Positions 1-10,200 are shown, counted from the stretch's first letter. The stretch: DNA of 64,000 bases from Calliopsis andreniformis (GCF_051401765.1 NW_027480432.1:12108501-12172500); one strand, 5' to 3'. Translations and numbers: made by a program. Notes: a model not told the origin generated them from the sequence alone.

Positions 1-63
1 GTTGACGACAGAGCTCAGCCGCAGCGACCCAGCAGTGACAATCTCCCATCGGGAAACGGGTAG
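1..63 (+). pseudogene. C-terminal tail of gag
   Basis: Reading from base 1, an open frame runs for 20 codons to a TAG at 61-63, just where the pol frame (a different frame) opens. A short gag tail overlapping the start of pol is expected for Gypsy elements of this kind. No zinc-knuckle residues are left in the visible part, so the call rests on position and frame only. Confidence 0.4.
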
Positions 64-2093
64 TGCCAGTTGTCGCGGAGACAGGCAATTCCAGCGGGAA
101 ATCCGTTCGTCTCCAACTTAAAGACCGAATTTCTGGTCAGTGGTTTTTAGTAGACACGGGAGCCGAAGTCTCTCTTATTCCAGCCCCCATTAAGTTGAAA
201 GGGACACCTCTCGAGTTGAGATTATTCGCGGCTAACAATACGCGTATCAACACTTACTGTTCTGTGCACCTCGAGCTGGACTTCGGTTTTCCCCAGCCTA
301 TCGCGTGGAATTTCATCATCGCGGATGTTCTCTACGCGATCCTCGACGGCGACGCCTTACGACATTTTCATCTGCTTCCTGATTTGAAAATGCGCAGGCT
401 AATCAATGGAAGTACATTCGTGTCTACCCCGGCAGTTCCTAAGTCAGTTGCGGATCTTTCCATTTCTGTCGTTCATCCAAACCATAAATACGCGCATATT
501 CTGGTGGGTTTTCCACAAGTGATCGGAATAGAGCAGCCTACCCCCATTCATGAACACGAGGTATTTCATCATATAAAAATTAAGGGCCCACCCTTAGCGC
601 AGCGAGCCCGCCGTCTGGCACCCGACAAACTTAAAACTGTCAAGGCTGAGTTCAAGCGACTGTGTGAATTGGGATTTTGCAGACCCTCGAGTAGCCCGTG
701 GGCAAGTCCCATTCACCTTGTGCCGAAGAAGAACGGGGAATGGCGTATTTGCGGCGATTACCGCCTTTTAAATTCCGTCACGACGCCCGAAAGGTACCCA
801 GTACCCAATCTTCACGATTTTCCCGCGTTCCTCCACGGGAAAACAATTTTTACGTAACTCGATCTTCATAAAGCATTTCACCAAATTCTGATAGCGCCCG
901 AGGACGTGCCCAAAACGGCAGTAATTACGCCGGTAGGTCTGTTTGAGTATTTAGTTATGAGTTTCGGTTTCAGAAACGCCGCCTAAACATTCCAGCGCTA
1001 TACAAATAAGGCATTAGGCGATCTAGATTTCGTGTTTAAATTCGTTGATGATATCCTCATCGCATCTTCTTCTCCAGAGGAGCATGAGCGTCATTTGAGA
1101 ATCGTGTTAGAGCGCTTGCAGCAATTTTATTTACGGTTAAATACCGACAAATGCACCTTCGGAGTGCACGAGCTCACATTTTTAGGGCATGTAATAAGTG
1201 CCGATGGCTTTAAGCCTACGGCGGAAAAAGTTGAGGCAGTTCGTAAGTTTCCTAAACCGCGTAACGTTGACGAGTTACGTAGATTTCTAGGCATGGTTAA
1301 TTTTTACCGCTGGTGTATTCCTCGCGCGGCAAAAACTCAGCGTCCGCTGAATGAATTCCTTCTTGACGCGAAGAAAAAGGATAAACGTCCTATTCCGTGG
1401 AATTACGCAGCAGAGGCTGCATTCGAAAAATCGAAAATCGATTTAGCTGATGTCACCCTCATGGCATTCCCGGACGAATTCGCAGAGATCCACCTAGTAA
1501 CCGACGCGTCCGATATGGCAATGGGTGCAGCACGGGAGCAGCGTTCTAAAGACGCATGGCGTCCGCTTGCCTTCTTTTCGCGCAAATTTACGCCGGCTCA
1601 GTTGAAATATTCAACGTACGACCGCGAGCTCACCGCAATCTTCTACTATTATTTAGAAGGCGCGCAATTCAAGATTTTCACAGATCATAAACCCCTGCTA
1701 TACTTTATGCATCAAAATCCAGAGAAATCTTCATTGAGGAGAATTCGGCAATTATCGTATATCGCGCAGTTCAACGCACAGATCTGCCAGATATCTGGCA
1801 AAGACAACCCAGTCGCGGATTCATAGTCGCGTATCGACTCATTTACACTTCCAACTATGCTCGACTGAAGTAGTTCCGTCCTAGTAGCACAGCCCGACGT
1901 TAGGCAACTTTTGGCTAGGATCGATGCATTCAGGCTTCCGATGCTATTTGATATAGGTCACTTGAGCGCTGAGCAGGCGAAGGACGATGAGTTAAAGGAG
2001 ATTTTCAGCAACCCTGATCGCCCACTTAAGTTGAAACGACTGACCTGGGGTCAGAACACACTCCTTTCTATTGCGATCTGCACGAGCATGTGA
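63..2093 (+). pseudogene. Gypsy pol, protease-RT-RNase H part, with internal stops
   Basis: The frame from base 63 encodes an aspartic protease with DTG at residues 31-33, a linker, and the RT palm and fingers (motifs SSPWASPIHLVPKKNGEWR and CGDYRLLN). It then stops at TAA 855-857, in the strand before the LDLHKAFHQI motif. The same frame continues past this stop and past TAA 984-986, which sits where a glutamine codon is usual after RNAA. It reaches the polymerase active site FVDD (about 1041-1052) and an RNase H domain with acidic residues in TDAS, DREL and TDHKPL. A further TAG at 1824-1826 replaces a residue in the normal DALSR-type motif, and TGA follows at 1866-1868. After that the frame runs to 2093. 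The element therefore cannot make a full polyprotein. Confidence 0.88.
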
Positions 2094-2210
2094 TTCGCCC
2101 GTATATTCCGCTTTCTGTACGTAGGGAAATCTTTGATCTCTTTCATACATCATCGATAGGCTCATCCGCCAGTAACACGTTTGGCCGAATATGTGTCGTA
2201 ACATATCGCG
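2094..2210 (+). pseudogene. Decayed integrase N-terminal (HHCC) region
   Basis: After a frameshift near 2085 the sequence can still be read as an integrase H2C2 region (HVIRPYIPLSVRREIFDLFH and onward), but the zinc ligands are incomplete. It is cut at about 2214 by the insertion at 2215-2575 and resumes around 2580, with another shift before the CQQTKVTRH motif near 2719. Confidence 0.6.
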
Positions 2211-2214
2211 TGAA

Positions 2215-2575
2215 ATAAATGAAGTCCGTTTTTGAATCAATTCATTTAAGAACTTTATTCGGGGACACTTTAGTGTTGGAACAAAATGTTGTGTGCTTAA
2301 GAGGAGCTGCAAAGACGTGAACTCTGTGACCGAGAATCCAAGACTAATTGCCGAGGAGCCTTTTAGGATTTTTACTCCCCCAGTTTGAAAAGTCCATGAG
2401 AAAACAGGGACTAGCAAATATATCTGTTTTCTATCACTACGGTACCATATGGGCCCAGCCAGGCTCGGGGTTGGCACGGTTTTTATAAGGGGGGAAAACG
2501 CCAAGGACATAAATCGCTGCGACTCCGCAGTCTCTAAGGACTTTTGCGTCCTTAAGTCCCTGTTCTGGCAGTGCT
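2215..2575 (-). mobile_element. LTR-like insertion inside the integrase region
   Basis: The 361 bases between two TGAA copies (2211-2214 and 2576-2579) do not read as integrase. On the minus strand they carry a TATAAAA box (around 2480-2488) followed about 230 bases later by an AATAAA signal (around 2254-2260), which is the spacing expected in an LTR. The ends are not clean TG...CA, so the borders may be a few bases off or the copy eroded. It could instead be another non-autonomous element. Confidence 0.4.
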
Positions 2576-2712
2576 TGAATTTATGCACCGAACCTGGATG
2601 GCCACGTTTGAAAAGCAACTGTTAGTTGTCAAACGACACATCTGGAAAACTTTCTCCTCTCTGCAACTCCTTTACTATAAGAAAATATGTCTTCTCGTTA
2701 CGAACGTAACAC

Positions 2713-4198
2713 CTGCAATGTCAACAAACAAAAGTCACACGACACAAGTTTCTTCCGGCACATTTCGTTGCCCCTGATGGACGATTTTCGCATGTCCATA
2801 TAGATATAGTAGGTCCACTTCCTGAGAGCCAGAATTATCGCTACATTTTAACCATGATTGACCGCTATTCTCGTTGGCCAGAAGCAGTTCCGCTAGTGGA
2901 AACATCTGCTCAAACCGTGGCGCGTGCCTTCTACGACACGTGGATATCGCGCTTCGGTGCTCCAGCGGTGGTCACAACAGACCAAGGCCAGCAATTTGAG
3001 TCGCAGCTTTTCTCAGCTTTACTCAAACTCATTGATTGCAAGCGTATTCGCACCACGGCCTACCACCCAGCCTCGAACGGCATGGTGGAGCGGTGGCACA
3101 GGGATTTGAAAGCTGTCATTATGTGTCAGACAGGCGATGATCAGTGGTCACGAGTTTTATCTACAGTCCTGTTAGGCTTACGTACTCGAGTTAGACTCGA
3201 TACAGATGCCAATCCAGCAGACTTTGTATACGGCACACCCCTCTGCATTCCAGGAGAATTTTATGCCTTCGGCAGTTTCGAAGCAAACCCTCAAATCTTC
3301 TTAGAAGAATTCAGTGAGTATATTCAGAAGGTGCAACCAGTTCCAGTTGCACACAAGCGCGCCGTTAAACCGTTCGTTTATAGGGACTTAGCCTCGTGTT
3401 CGCACGTATTTATTCTGACAAAAGCAGCTAAACCTCCCTTGGAGAAACCGTACACAGGACCGTATAAAGTAATTTCGCGCGACTTTAACGCGCGAACGTT
3501 CATTGTCAATGTTAAAGGCAATCCAAAGACCGTGTCGATAGAGTTATTAAAACCCGCTTTTTACATTTCGGAAGAAACCACCGACGCGAGTTCACGAGTA
3601 ATTTCTGGCACTAACCAGCCGCAAGCGTCGTCTTCCAACCTATCAGCAGTCGATACAGCGATTCGACCTATTTTAAAACCTACTGTACCCCAGCCGTTGA
3701 GAACGTATCCGGCTAAAAAACGAGTTACGATTGTTGCGAAACCCACGGTACACTTGATTACGAAGATTGTCAATCGTTTAGGTCAGGCTTCGGAATTAAC
3801 TGCTCTTTTCGGCCGATTTTCGAAGGCGACGCCTCCTTTCTTCCTCGCACGTCACTTCTCTCCGCGGCAGCCCTAGTGCTCGAAAGGGCTCAGGCGCGTG
3901 CCACAAAAATCGTGCGTGGCGCATTTGGGCGACGACACTTATATCAATAGATTTCCACATCACCCATGAGGTACTATTGTTGATGTGTTTTTGTTTTGTC
4001 AGTGGTATCCCCTGACGCGCGATTCTTGTGGCACGCGCCTGAGGCCTTCCGAGCACTAGGGCCGCCGCGGAGAGAAGTGTGGCGCGAGGAAGAAAGGAGG
4101 CGTCGCCTTCGAAAATCGGCCGAAAAGAGCAGTTAATTCCGAAGCCTGGTTTAGGTGATTACTATAGAGTCCGTCGACGCAATCATCGCACAAAGTGA
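2713..4198 (+). pseudogene. Gypsy integrase core and C-terminal module, interrupted near its 3' end
   Basis: From about 2713 one frame reads the end of the zinc-binding region (LQCQQTKVTRH), then the catalytic core. The first Asp is in HVHIDIVGPLP, the second in TTDQGQQFES and the Glu in NGMVERWHRDLK, giving the D,D-35-E triad. Next comes a GPY/F-type module (YTGPYKVISRDF ... VSIELLKPAFYIS). The open frame runs to TAG 3874-3876, but its last 30 or so residues belong to an inserted MITE (3784-4148). Outside the insertion, the same frame resumes after the right target duplication and ends at TGA 4196-4198, which is the likely original pol stop. Upstream stops make it non-functional. Confidence 0.85.
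3784..4148. mobile_element. hAT-type foldback MITE inserted in pol, 8-bp target duplication
   Basis: The 365-bp block begins CAGGCTTCGGAATTAACTG and ends with its reverse complement. The arms are about 128 bases each (3784-3912 and 4020-4148), almost identical, and enclose a spacer of about 105 bases. The sequence GTTTAGGT stands immediately on both sides (3776-3783 and 4149-4156), a perfect 8-bp target duplication. An 8-bp duplication and CAGG...CCTG termini are typical of the hAT superfamily. The arm contributes a false C-terminus to the pol ORF on the plus strand and a matching short ORF on the minus strand. Confidence 0.88.
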
Positions 4199-4933
4199 AG
4201 AGTTCGGCGTAGCGGCGAACAGCGAAGCCGTCAAGCATGACTGTTTCCAAACCAACCTGCATCTGCGGGAATACAGACAAGCGCTCCAGCAGATGTTCGA
4301 CTAGGCTTGCAGGCGAATGGACCGTCGTGCCTTACGCAACCAGAATCCCAGGATCACCGATCCTACGCACAATCAATCTGTTGCGAATAAACAGCCAATG
4401 CTCAAACTGTTCATGTACAGTCTGCATACGCAAGTCAAGAAGCAAGATATCCAAGATGACTCCAAAAACTTGAAAAACTTTCGTATTGTGAAAGTGATGT
4501 GTAAGAATAAGAGAACTTTTGTAAGAACATAGTTGTAAGCAATGTATATATGTTTTGTAGAGCGAATATCGTATTGGGAGAGCTCCGTATTAACTGTCAC
4601 TATATCGATGTTAAGCGACCGTTATGTGCAATTATCGAGGCAGTGTTTTCAGACAATAATGTCTTCCGTCTTTTTTTTTTATTTTTTTTTTTTTTTGTAA
4701 TTTAAATTATTATTCTTGCCGTGTAGTATAACACCGTAGTAGATGCCTTTATACGCGTAAGCGCCACTGTGTGTTATGTTCTATGTTTGCTCCACAGATG
4801 TTTATTTTTGTTATCGGACAAGTTCTCCGCATTTTATTTTACTTTATTTTATTGTATCCTCTCTCGCCGAGAGATCAATGACAACTAGTCACCATAATTT
4901 TGTTTGTTTCTAGTTGCCATTGGGAGGGAGTAC
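4199..4933 (+). other. 3' non-coding part of the Gypsy element
   Basis: No protein similarity is visible between the probable pol stop and the LTR start. The stretch includes a T-rich run broken once by an A (about 4670-4697) and, at the end, the purine tract GGGAGGGAG (4922-4930) that probably served as the polypurine primer for plus-strand synthesis. Its length is more than expected for a compact CsRn1 element, so part of it may be a further unrecognised insertion. Confidence 0.4.
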
Positions 4934-5110
4934 TGTAGGCTCCTCGCCACAGGCGGCGCCGCACGCATGCGCGAAGTACGCGAGAGAGTGGGGAGGAAGC
5001 GAGAGTCTTCTCCGGCCTTCGACGCATGCACAGCATGGTGCGAAAATATACACAGTATTTTTAAACCAACGTGATGTCGTTCATTTTCTGCCAGTGAAAG
5101 TCGGTAATAG
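4934..5110 (+). repeat. Start of the 3' LTR (end not resolved)
   Basis: Immediately after GGGAGGGAGTAC the sequence begins TGTAGGCTCC, as expected for an LTR following the polypurine tract. The first 130 bases are conspicuously richer in G+C than the surroundings and include GCATGCGCG motifs. No 5' LTR is in the window for comparison, so the end (set at about 5110) is a guess and the LTR may be truncated by the piggyBac insertion. Confidence 0.5.
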
Positions 5111-5970
5111 CAGTTTAATAGGCCTGCTACGATTGCCCTTATCCCAAAGTCTATAGCAGGTCAATCAGTGGTGCACCCTATAGCCGAATTTAAGTACTAG
5201 AAGTGACATTAATGAAGTTATGCACACACCAAATTTGAAATCGAAATTTATGTATGTCTCGGACAGAGTGACAGGCATGCATTTTATTATATTTAGAATT
5301 ATTTGAAACATTATTGATTGTAATAATTTCTAATTATGTAAGTATTATAAAAATTAAAATTCTAGCAACAGCAGTTTCGATAATGAAGAAAATTCTGGTA
5401 TCAATTTATTACAGGCTGAACTGCAGCCTTCAACATTTATATCAAAAGACAAAAGTATTACTTGGACTTCTGCTGTTCCAAATATGCATGGAAGGTTACG
5501 TACTGAAAATATAATTTCCCAACACGTTGGCATAACGCATTATGGTGCATCCAGGATAAAAACAATCAAAGATGCATTTGATTTATGTTTACCTTTAGCG
5601 TTACGAAAAATAATAGTTGATAATACCAATTTAGAAGGTCGACGGGCATTTGGTGATGAGTGGAGCAATATCGATGATGCTACTGTCCAAGCATATATCG
5701 GAATTTTAGTGTTAGCTGGGGTGTACCGATCCCATGGGGAATCTATTGACAATTTATGGGATGATAGAAAAGGAAGACCAATTTTTCGAGCCACGATGTC
5801 GAAAAAAACATTCAAAAAAATTAGTCGAGTAATTCGATTTGATGATAAGAATGATCGAGCAGAACGCCCAGCTCGGGATAAACTAGCTCCTATTAGAAAT
5901 CTATGGGACAAATGGGTCAGTAATATGCCACTATTATATACTCCTAAAGAAAATGTGACCATAGATGAGC

Positions 5971-6671
5971 TGAATAAAGATCACAATTCTGCTGAAGGGC
6001 TCGAGAAACCAGATGAGCAGGATTGTAAGCATCATAGGCACGGCGGTGAGATCAGCTCGCAGTTTTTTTGTTTTTGCTTTGGGTGTAAAGCGCTAAGTTC
6101 AATTCGTATTAATACGTGGGAGATTCCAGTTGTGACTCCGCTTTGAGTTTCTTATGGTTTTCTTTACTGTGTTATGATTTTGAGCAATCTCAGTAAACGT
6201 GTCGAGCTACACGAGTGATATAGTACAATCGAATTAAGTTCAAGGTGTCAGGCTGCACCCTCGAATGGTACCATTGAGATTGTGCCTTAGCTGCACAAAC
6301 ATGTGAGGTTCATAACCTCTGTGCCTTGCTGCACATGGTCTTGCTACCGTGCCTTGCTGCACACATTGCCGTGCCAAACTGTGCCATGCTGCACCATCAT
6401 TATTGGTCGGGCCCTCCTCGCTGAGAGTATCTAGCATATCGGCGTGATCGACTCGCTAGGACGCCCAGTTCACGCGCCATCATCGATTAATATATCGATA
6501 CCAAAGTCCTGTTACGGCAGACTTCATAACGTGTGTCTGCCTTCACACTATACATATCAATCAGCTATATTCATAGTTATAGTTTGTCTTGTTTACGTTT
6601 TCACGAAATATTGTTACTGTAGTTTATGTATTCATTTTGATTACATTGTAGTACTACGCCTTGATTAAACA
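5971..6671. mobile_element. Solo LTR, 701 bp, with 5-bp target duplication
   Basis: The inserted block starts TGAATAAAG and ends TTAAACA (TG...CA termini). It is flanked by TGAGC at 5966-5970 and 6672-6676. Removing it rejoins the conserved piggyBac reading frame exactly at the first catalytic motif, so the borders are well supported. A 5-bp duplication is common for BEL/Pao, Copia and some Gypsy elements. No internal retroelement genes remain, so this is a solo LTR left by recombination. It contains the array of GTGCC...GCTGCAC motifs at 6245-6394. Confidence 0.85.
6245..6394 (+). repeat. Five spaced near-palindromic motifs inside the solo LTR
   Basis: Variants of GTGCCTTGCTGCAC occur at about 6245, 6282, 6321, 6349 and 6381, spaced 28 to 39 bases apart. 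Each motif has GTGC at one side and GCAC at the other, so it can read as an imperfect palindrome. Repeated motifs in the U3 part of an LTR often are protein-binding sites; that role is an inference here. Confidence 0.65.
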
Positions 6672-7779
6672 TGAGCAACTTATCCCTTTTCGTGAACGAT
6701 GTCCTTTTCGAATATATATTCCATCAAAACCAGGGAAATATGGCATAAAAGTCTGGGCCCTATGCGATAGTAAAACAAGCTTTGCTTGGAATATGCAGGT
6801 GTACACCGGCAAAAAAAATAATAATATTCCAGAAAAAAATCAAGGGCAGCGGATAGTATTAGATTTGATAAAAAATCTGAAAGGCAGAAAGTTTACGTGC
6901 GATAATTTCTTTACGTCCTATATACTGGCAACAGAATTACTAAAACAAAGAAATACCATAGTACGAACAATTCGTTTTAATAAACCTTTTCTTCCAGTTA
7001 TTACCAAAGAAGAAATTCGCCGACTACCGGTTTTCACTAGTAACTTTTATTTTTCCGATAAGATAACTCTAGTTCAATACGTTCCAAAAAAGTATAAAAC
7101 AGTAACTGTTATGAGCACATTACATCACAATAAAAATGTTTCCACCGATGAAAAAAAATTGCCTGAAATTATTTCATATCATAATAAAACCAAAAGTGGT
7201 GTCGATACTTTAGATCAATTAGTTGCAACTTATACCCTAAAAAGGTAAGTCAACCGTTGGCCATGCGTGATTTTTACCAATAGTATTGATGTCTCGGGGG
7301 TGAATGCATATATATTGTGGACAGAAATCGATCTAAATTGGACAAAAATAAATTATACAGACAGCGGTTGTTCTTGGAAGAACTAGGAGAACAATTTATA
7401 AAAGAAGAAATACAGAGAGGACCTGTACCACCCCGAGGTGAAGCATCCCTCGCTATGCTAAATAATTTACAAGAAACTGCTGGCCCATCAATTTCAATAA
7501 AAGCAAAAAAAAGAAAAATTTCAGAAACTCGATGCCAATTATGCGTAGGAAAAGATCGGAAAGCGTATGCGGCTTGTGAAATTTGTAAAAAATATGTATG
7601 CGGCGAACATAAAAATCCTATTTATATATGCAATAACTGCAAAACGTAACAAATAAATTCATAAATGTAACTAACTATCCATGAAATATAACATAATATA
7701 ACATAATAGATTCCTAATAACATTAATTAAAATGTAGAGCGAAAATGGATGAAATATCACCCTAGGAACTTTTTGGTAA

Positions 7780-8892
7780 CTATTTCTGAGGAGCGTATGA
7801 GAGTTAAGAACGAAGATTTTGATAGGACCTCTTTATCGCGTGTAAGATTAAAATCCTACGCTCTGCCTCGTGTATGTGTTCTATTTGTTATGTCATTTTA
7901 CTTACTACTTAGAAATTATGTCATGTAAAATAGAAGAATTATCTAATTAAAATATTAATAATGTGTACAGTCAAACGTAGTATTGAAACAAGAGCTACAG
8001 GAGGAGTATGATACATTGAGTGAACCATTACAGAAAATACGAAAAGTTGAATCATCTCCATCGAGCAATAAATGTGTAAGTTACTACATGAAATAACATG
8101 ATAACTAGGGGTGTGCGGGATTCCGAAATGTTCGAGATTTCGTCCCGATCCCGAGAAAAATTCCTGTCCCGCTAATTACAAATTAAAATGATATTAATAC
8201 AATAATCATGGACCAGTTACAGACATTAGATAAGAATGACGAACGAGTGCAGGTACACATATCGAGTGTAGATAAAGGAACATTTATATCACTAAGGAGG
8301 CTGTTCCATTTACCAAGGAAAAACGCATTACGCAAATATGCAATGTAAATTAAGCAAAAATACAAACACGATTTAAAAGTATTAAAGGAAAAAATGAGAA
8401 GACGTAATAAAAAAATTTCCAATTTAAGTACAATTTTAAATATACTTAAAAATAAGAACTTATTAAACAGTGAAGACGTTGACGTATTGAAAAGTATTTC
8501 TGATTTTAATGATGAGCTTGTTCAGTGCCTAAAAAGAAAACATGGAAATCGAAGTGCTAAGCGTGTCTATTCACCTCAAATAAGATTGTTTGCACTTACA
8601 TTGCATTATTACTCTTCGCGCGTACGTATATGTGCGTGAAAAATTAGAATTATGCCTTCCCCATCATAAGACTATTTACAAGTGGTACAGGTCTGTTGAT
8701 GGGAATCCGAGATTCAGTACTGAAGCTATGAACCACCTTAGTAAATTGAGTAAACATGTTACTAATAAAGTTTTCGCTTGTTTAATTATTGACGAAATAG
8801 CTATTAAACAGAAAATTGAATTTGATGGTAAAAAATTTTGCGGCGGAGTAGATGTAAGGAATGAATTTGTTTGTACTTTTAATACAATCTAA
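7780..8892 (+). pseudogene. P-element / THAP9-like transposase fragment
   Basis: Around 7800-7885 the reading EDFDRTSLSRVRLKSYALP resembles the C-terminal half of a THAP domain. A second exon-like piece (7971-8075) has a polypyrimidine-poor AG acceptor before it and GTAAGT after it. The main part reads a basic coiled-coil stretch (MRRRNKKISNL), then YSPQIRLFALTLHYYSSR and, after a one-base frameshift near 8620, YVYVREKLELCLPHHKTIYKWY and LIIDEIAIKQKIEFDGKKFCGGV. The Asp of the DEIAIKQ motif is the first catalytic residue of this transposase family. A TAA at 8346-8348 interrupts the coiled coil. The sequence then stops at TAA 8890-8892 and the GTP-binding and C-terminal parts are absent. Confidence 0.8.
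8101..8175 (+). mobile_element. Possible hAT-type terminal sequence in the P-element intron
   Basis: CTAGGGGTGTGCGGGATTCC followed by alternating TCCCGATCCCG-like runs resembles the terminus of a hAT element. Only one end is present and no target duplication is visible, so this is either a truncated end or chance resemblance. Confidence 0.25.
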
Positions 8893-9396
8893 TTTAATAT
8901 GTAAACATTTTAACCGGACATACTGTATATGTTAGTCATTTAAAAAGCTGAAATACTTTTGAGCTTAATAAAACCTTAAATGAAACAGTACACTGATGTA
9001 CATGCAAGAAATGAACTACCATTTTACATAATATGAAATAGCCTGCAAGCGACAAACTTATTTTTTTTTGGACATACATGCATTTGAACTTTCTTTATTG
9101 TCATTGTTTTTCTTGTGTCACATTTCTTAATCCACTCTGACTCCAGGTAATTAATGCTTTTCGATAATGGTTATATATTATACTATTAAGCTAACTAACA
9201 TAGATTAAGATTGGACAAAATTACATTTTATCATATAATAATCCATTCTTAAATTTTTTTCTCATCTGTTATAGAATAACAAATATTTGTTTCTTGTAAT
9301 ATATCATAGTATTAAATATTGATTATATTTTTAGTAAATATATTCATATTTGACAATATTTTACTATAATTATGATATCTAAATAAAATTACATAC
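8893..9396. other. AT-rich intron sequence, nothing recognised
   Basis: Between the end of the P-element fragment and the CDKAL1 splice donor the sequence is AT-rich, with no further coding similarity and no second CDKAL1 exon visible on either strand. Confidence 0.5.
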
Positions 9397-9794
9397 CCAG
9401 CCACGACAAGATGTTTTCCCAGTTTTCTTCCAGCCTCAATTTCATTTCTGAAATGATCTTCCGCAGGACTTTTAACAGTACACGAATTTAAGAGCCACAA
9501 GTCTGCATCGTACTTATTTTCTGTTATTTTATAACCATAGACAGCAAGCTGTCCTGCCATATATTCACTATCTGAATTGTTATGTGTACACCCCCATGTT
9601 TTCACGTAAATAGTTTGTGTTCCTGGTACAATACTGCTGAGAATCACAGGTTGATGAAGTTCTTCCGTCACCTGCTTGCGTTTATAACGAACAACAATAT
9701 TTTTTCTGGTACTGTATCGTTCCTTAGGTGTAATATCTTGAGACGATATTAGATCTTCTATATCTCCAATAATATCTTCACAAAAGGCTGGCAT
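9397..9794 (-). CDS. CDKAL1: CDKAL1-like threonylcarbamoyladenosine tRNA methylthiotransferase, first coding exon
   Basis: CDKAL1 is a radical-SAM enzyme that adds a methylthio group to t6A37 of tRNA-Lys(UUU), which supports accurate lysine decoding. The exon encodes 132 residues plus two bases of the next codon. A variable leader contains DIEDLISSQDITPKERY. The N-terminal methylthiotransferase (UPF0004) domain follows: VKTWGCTHNNSDSEYMAGQLA, then DADLWLLNSCTVKSPAEDHFRNE. Cys69 and Cys105 are two of the three cysteines expected to hold the auxiliary Fe-S cluster; the third and the radical-SAM CxxxCxxC lie in later exons. The exon ends at VVAG followed by the donor GTATGT (complement of 9391-9396). 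The ATG at 9792-9794 is the first Met of the frame and fits the family start. The remaining exons should lie at lower coordinates but are not found within 1-9390, which is filled by transposons, so the first intron is at least 9.39 kb or the gene is broken. Confidence 0.92.
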
Positions 9795-10200
9795 TTTAAA
9801 AAACTAAGTCACATAAGTTTTTTAAAAACACGCTATAGGTTATGACGATAACGTTACAAAGTTATGCTATTATTTCTTTTTGCAATTGTCTTCACACTAA
9901 TTTTCGTTCAAACAAAATAATTAAATCAAATTATTAACGATGTATGAAATTCACATTCATAGAAAAACACTAGATTTTCTGTAGGTTATGTTCTACAGAA
10001 CTTTTCACATTGATCACGTGCATTCGGATCCTAAACTTTAAGCAACAGCATTATGAGATAGTGTGCATAGTCGGATACGGAGAGATGTGCCAATGCAAGT
10101 TCGATTTTTGATTGGCTCCGCCATGTTCAGTTACATGTGGTCAAACTTTCTGGCGGGAAAAATCAGTTAAGCGTTCCAGCGTTTATTAGAAATAATTTGG
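9795..10200 (-). promoter_or_regulatory. Probable CDKAL1 promoter region
   Basis: Upstream of the ATG lies a patch with an inverted CCAAT box (GATTGGCTCCGCCATGTT, about 10110-10128), a GCCATGTT core similar to a YY1 site, and TGGCGGGAAAA (about 10151-10161), which matches an E2F-type site. Such elements are common in housekeeping promoters and could act in either direction. Position relative to a transcription start is unknown. Confidence 0.4.

Larger units (their letters stand above)
1..5110 (+). mobile_element. CsRn1-like Ty3/Gypsy LTR retrotransposon, 5' truncated by the window edge
   Basis: A retroelement runs from the window start through a gag tail, protease, reverse transcriptase, RNase H and integrase, then a purine-rich tract and the start of a 3' LTR. 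The domain order PR-RT-RH-INT places it in Ty3/Gypsy. The GPY/F-type module after the integrase and the style of the region after the protease resemble the CsRn1 clade; this clade call is from recognition, not from a tree. The copy is dead: it carries in-frame stops, frameshifts and at least two later insertions (2215-2575 and 3784-4148). The 5' LTR and most of gag lie outside the window. The 3' limit is approximate because the end of the LTR could not be located. Confidence 0.85.
5358..7649 (+). pseudogene. piggyBac-family transposase, interrupted by a solo LTR
   Basis: The N-terminal acidic region begins about 5358 with no clear start codon. It leads into the DDE_Tnp_1_7-type domain (residues such as GVYRSHGESIDNLW and FRATMSKKTFKKISRVIRFDD). 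The first catalytic Asp is in VTIDE at about 5953-5967, immediately before the LTR at 5971-6671. The frame resumes with QLIPFRERCPFR, followed by CDNFFTS (second Asp) and SGVDTLDQL (third Asp). A TAA at 7246-7248 stands in a conserved stretch, and a frameshift near 7317-7330 precedes the C-terminal cysteine-rich zinc domain (CQLC...CEICKKYVCGEH...CNNC), ending at TAA 7647-7649. All catalytic residues survive but the copy is inactive. The terminal repeats and TTAA sites could not be fixed. Confidence 0.88.

Noticed and set aside
1992..2618. 208-codon minus-strand ORF
   Set aside because: It lies antisense to the Gypsy integrase region and across the LTR-like insertion, with no protein features of its own.
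3796..4280. Two minus-strand ORFs (86 and 74 codons) resembling the pol C-terminus
   Set aside because: They are the inverse arm and flanks of the MITE at 3784-4148; the resemblance comes from the inverted repeat, not from a gene.
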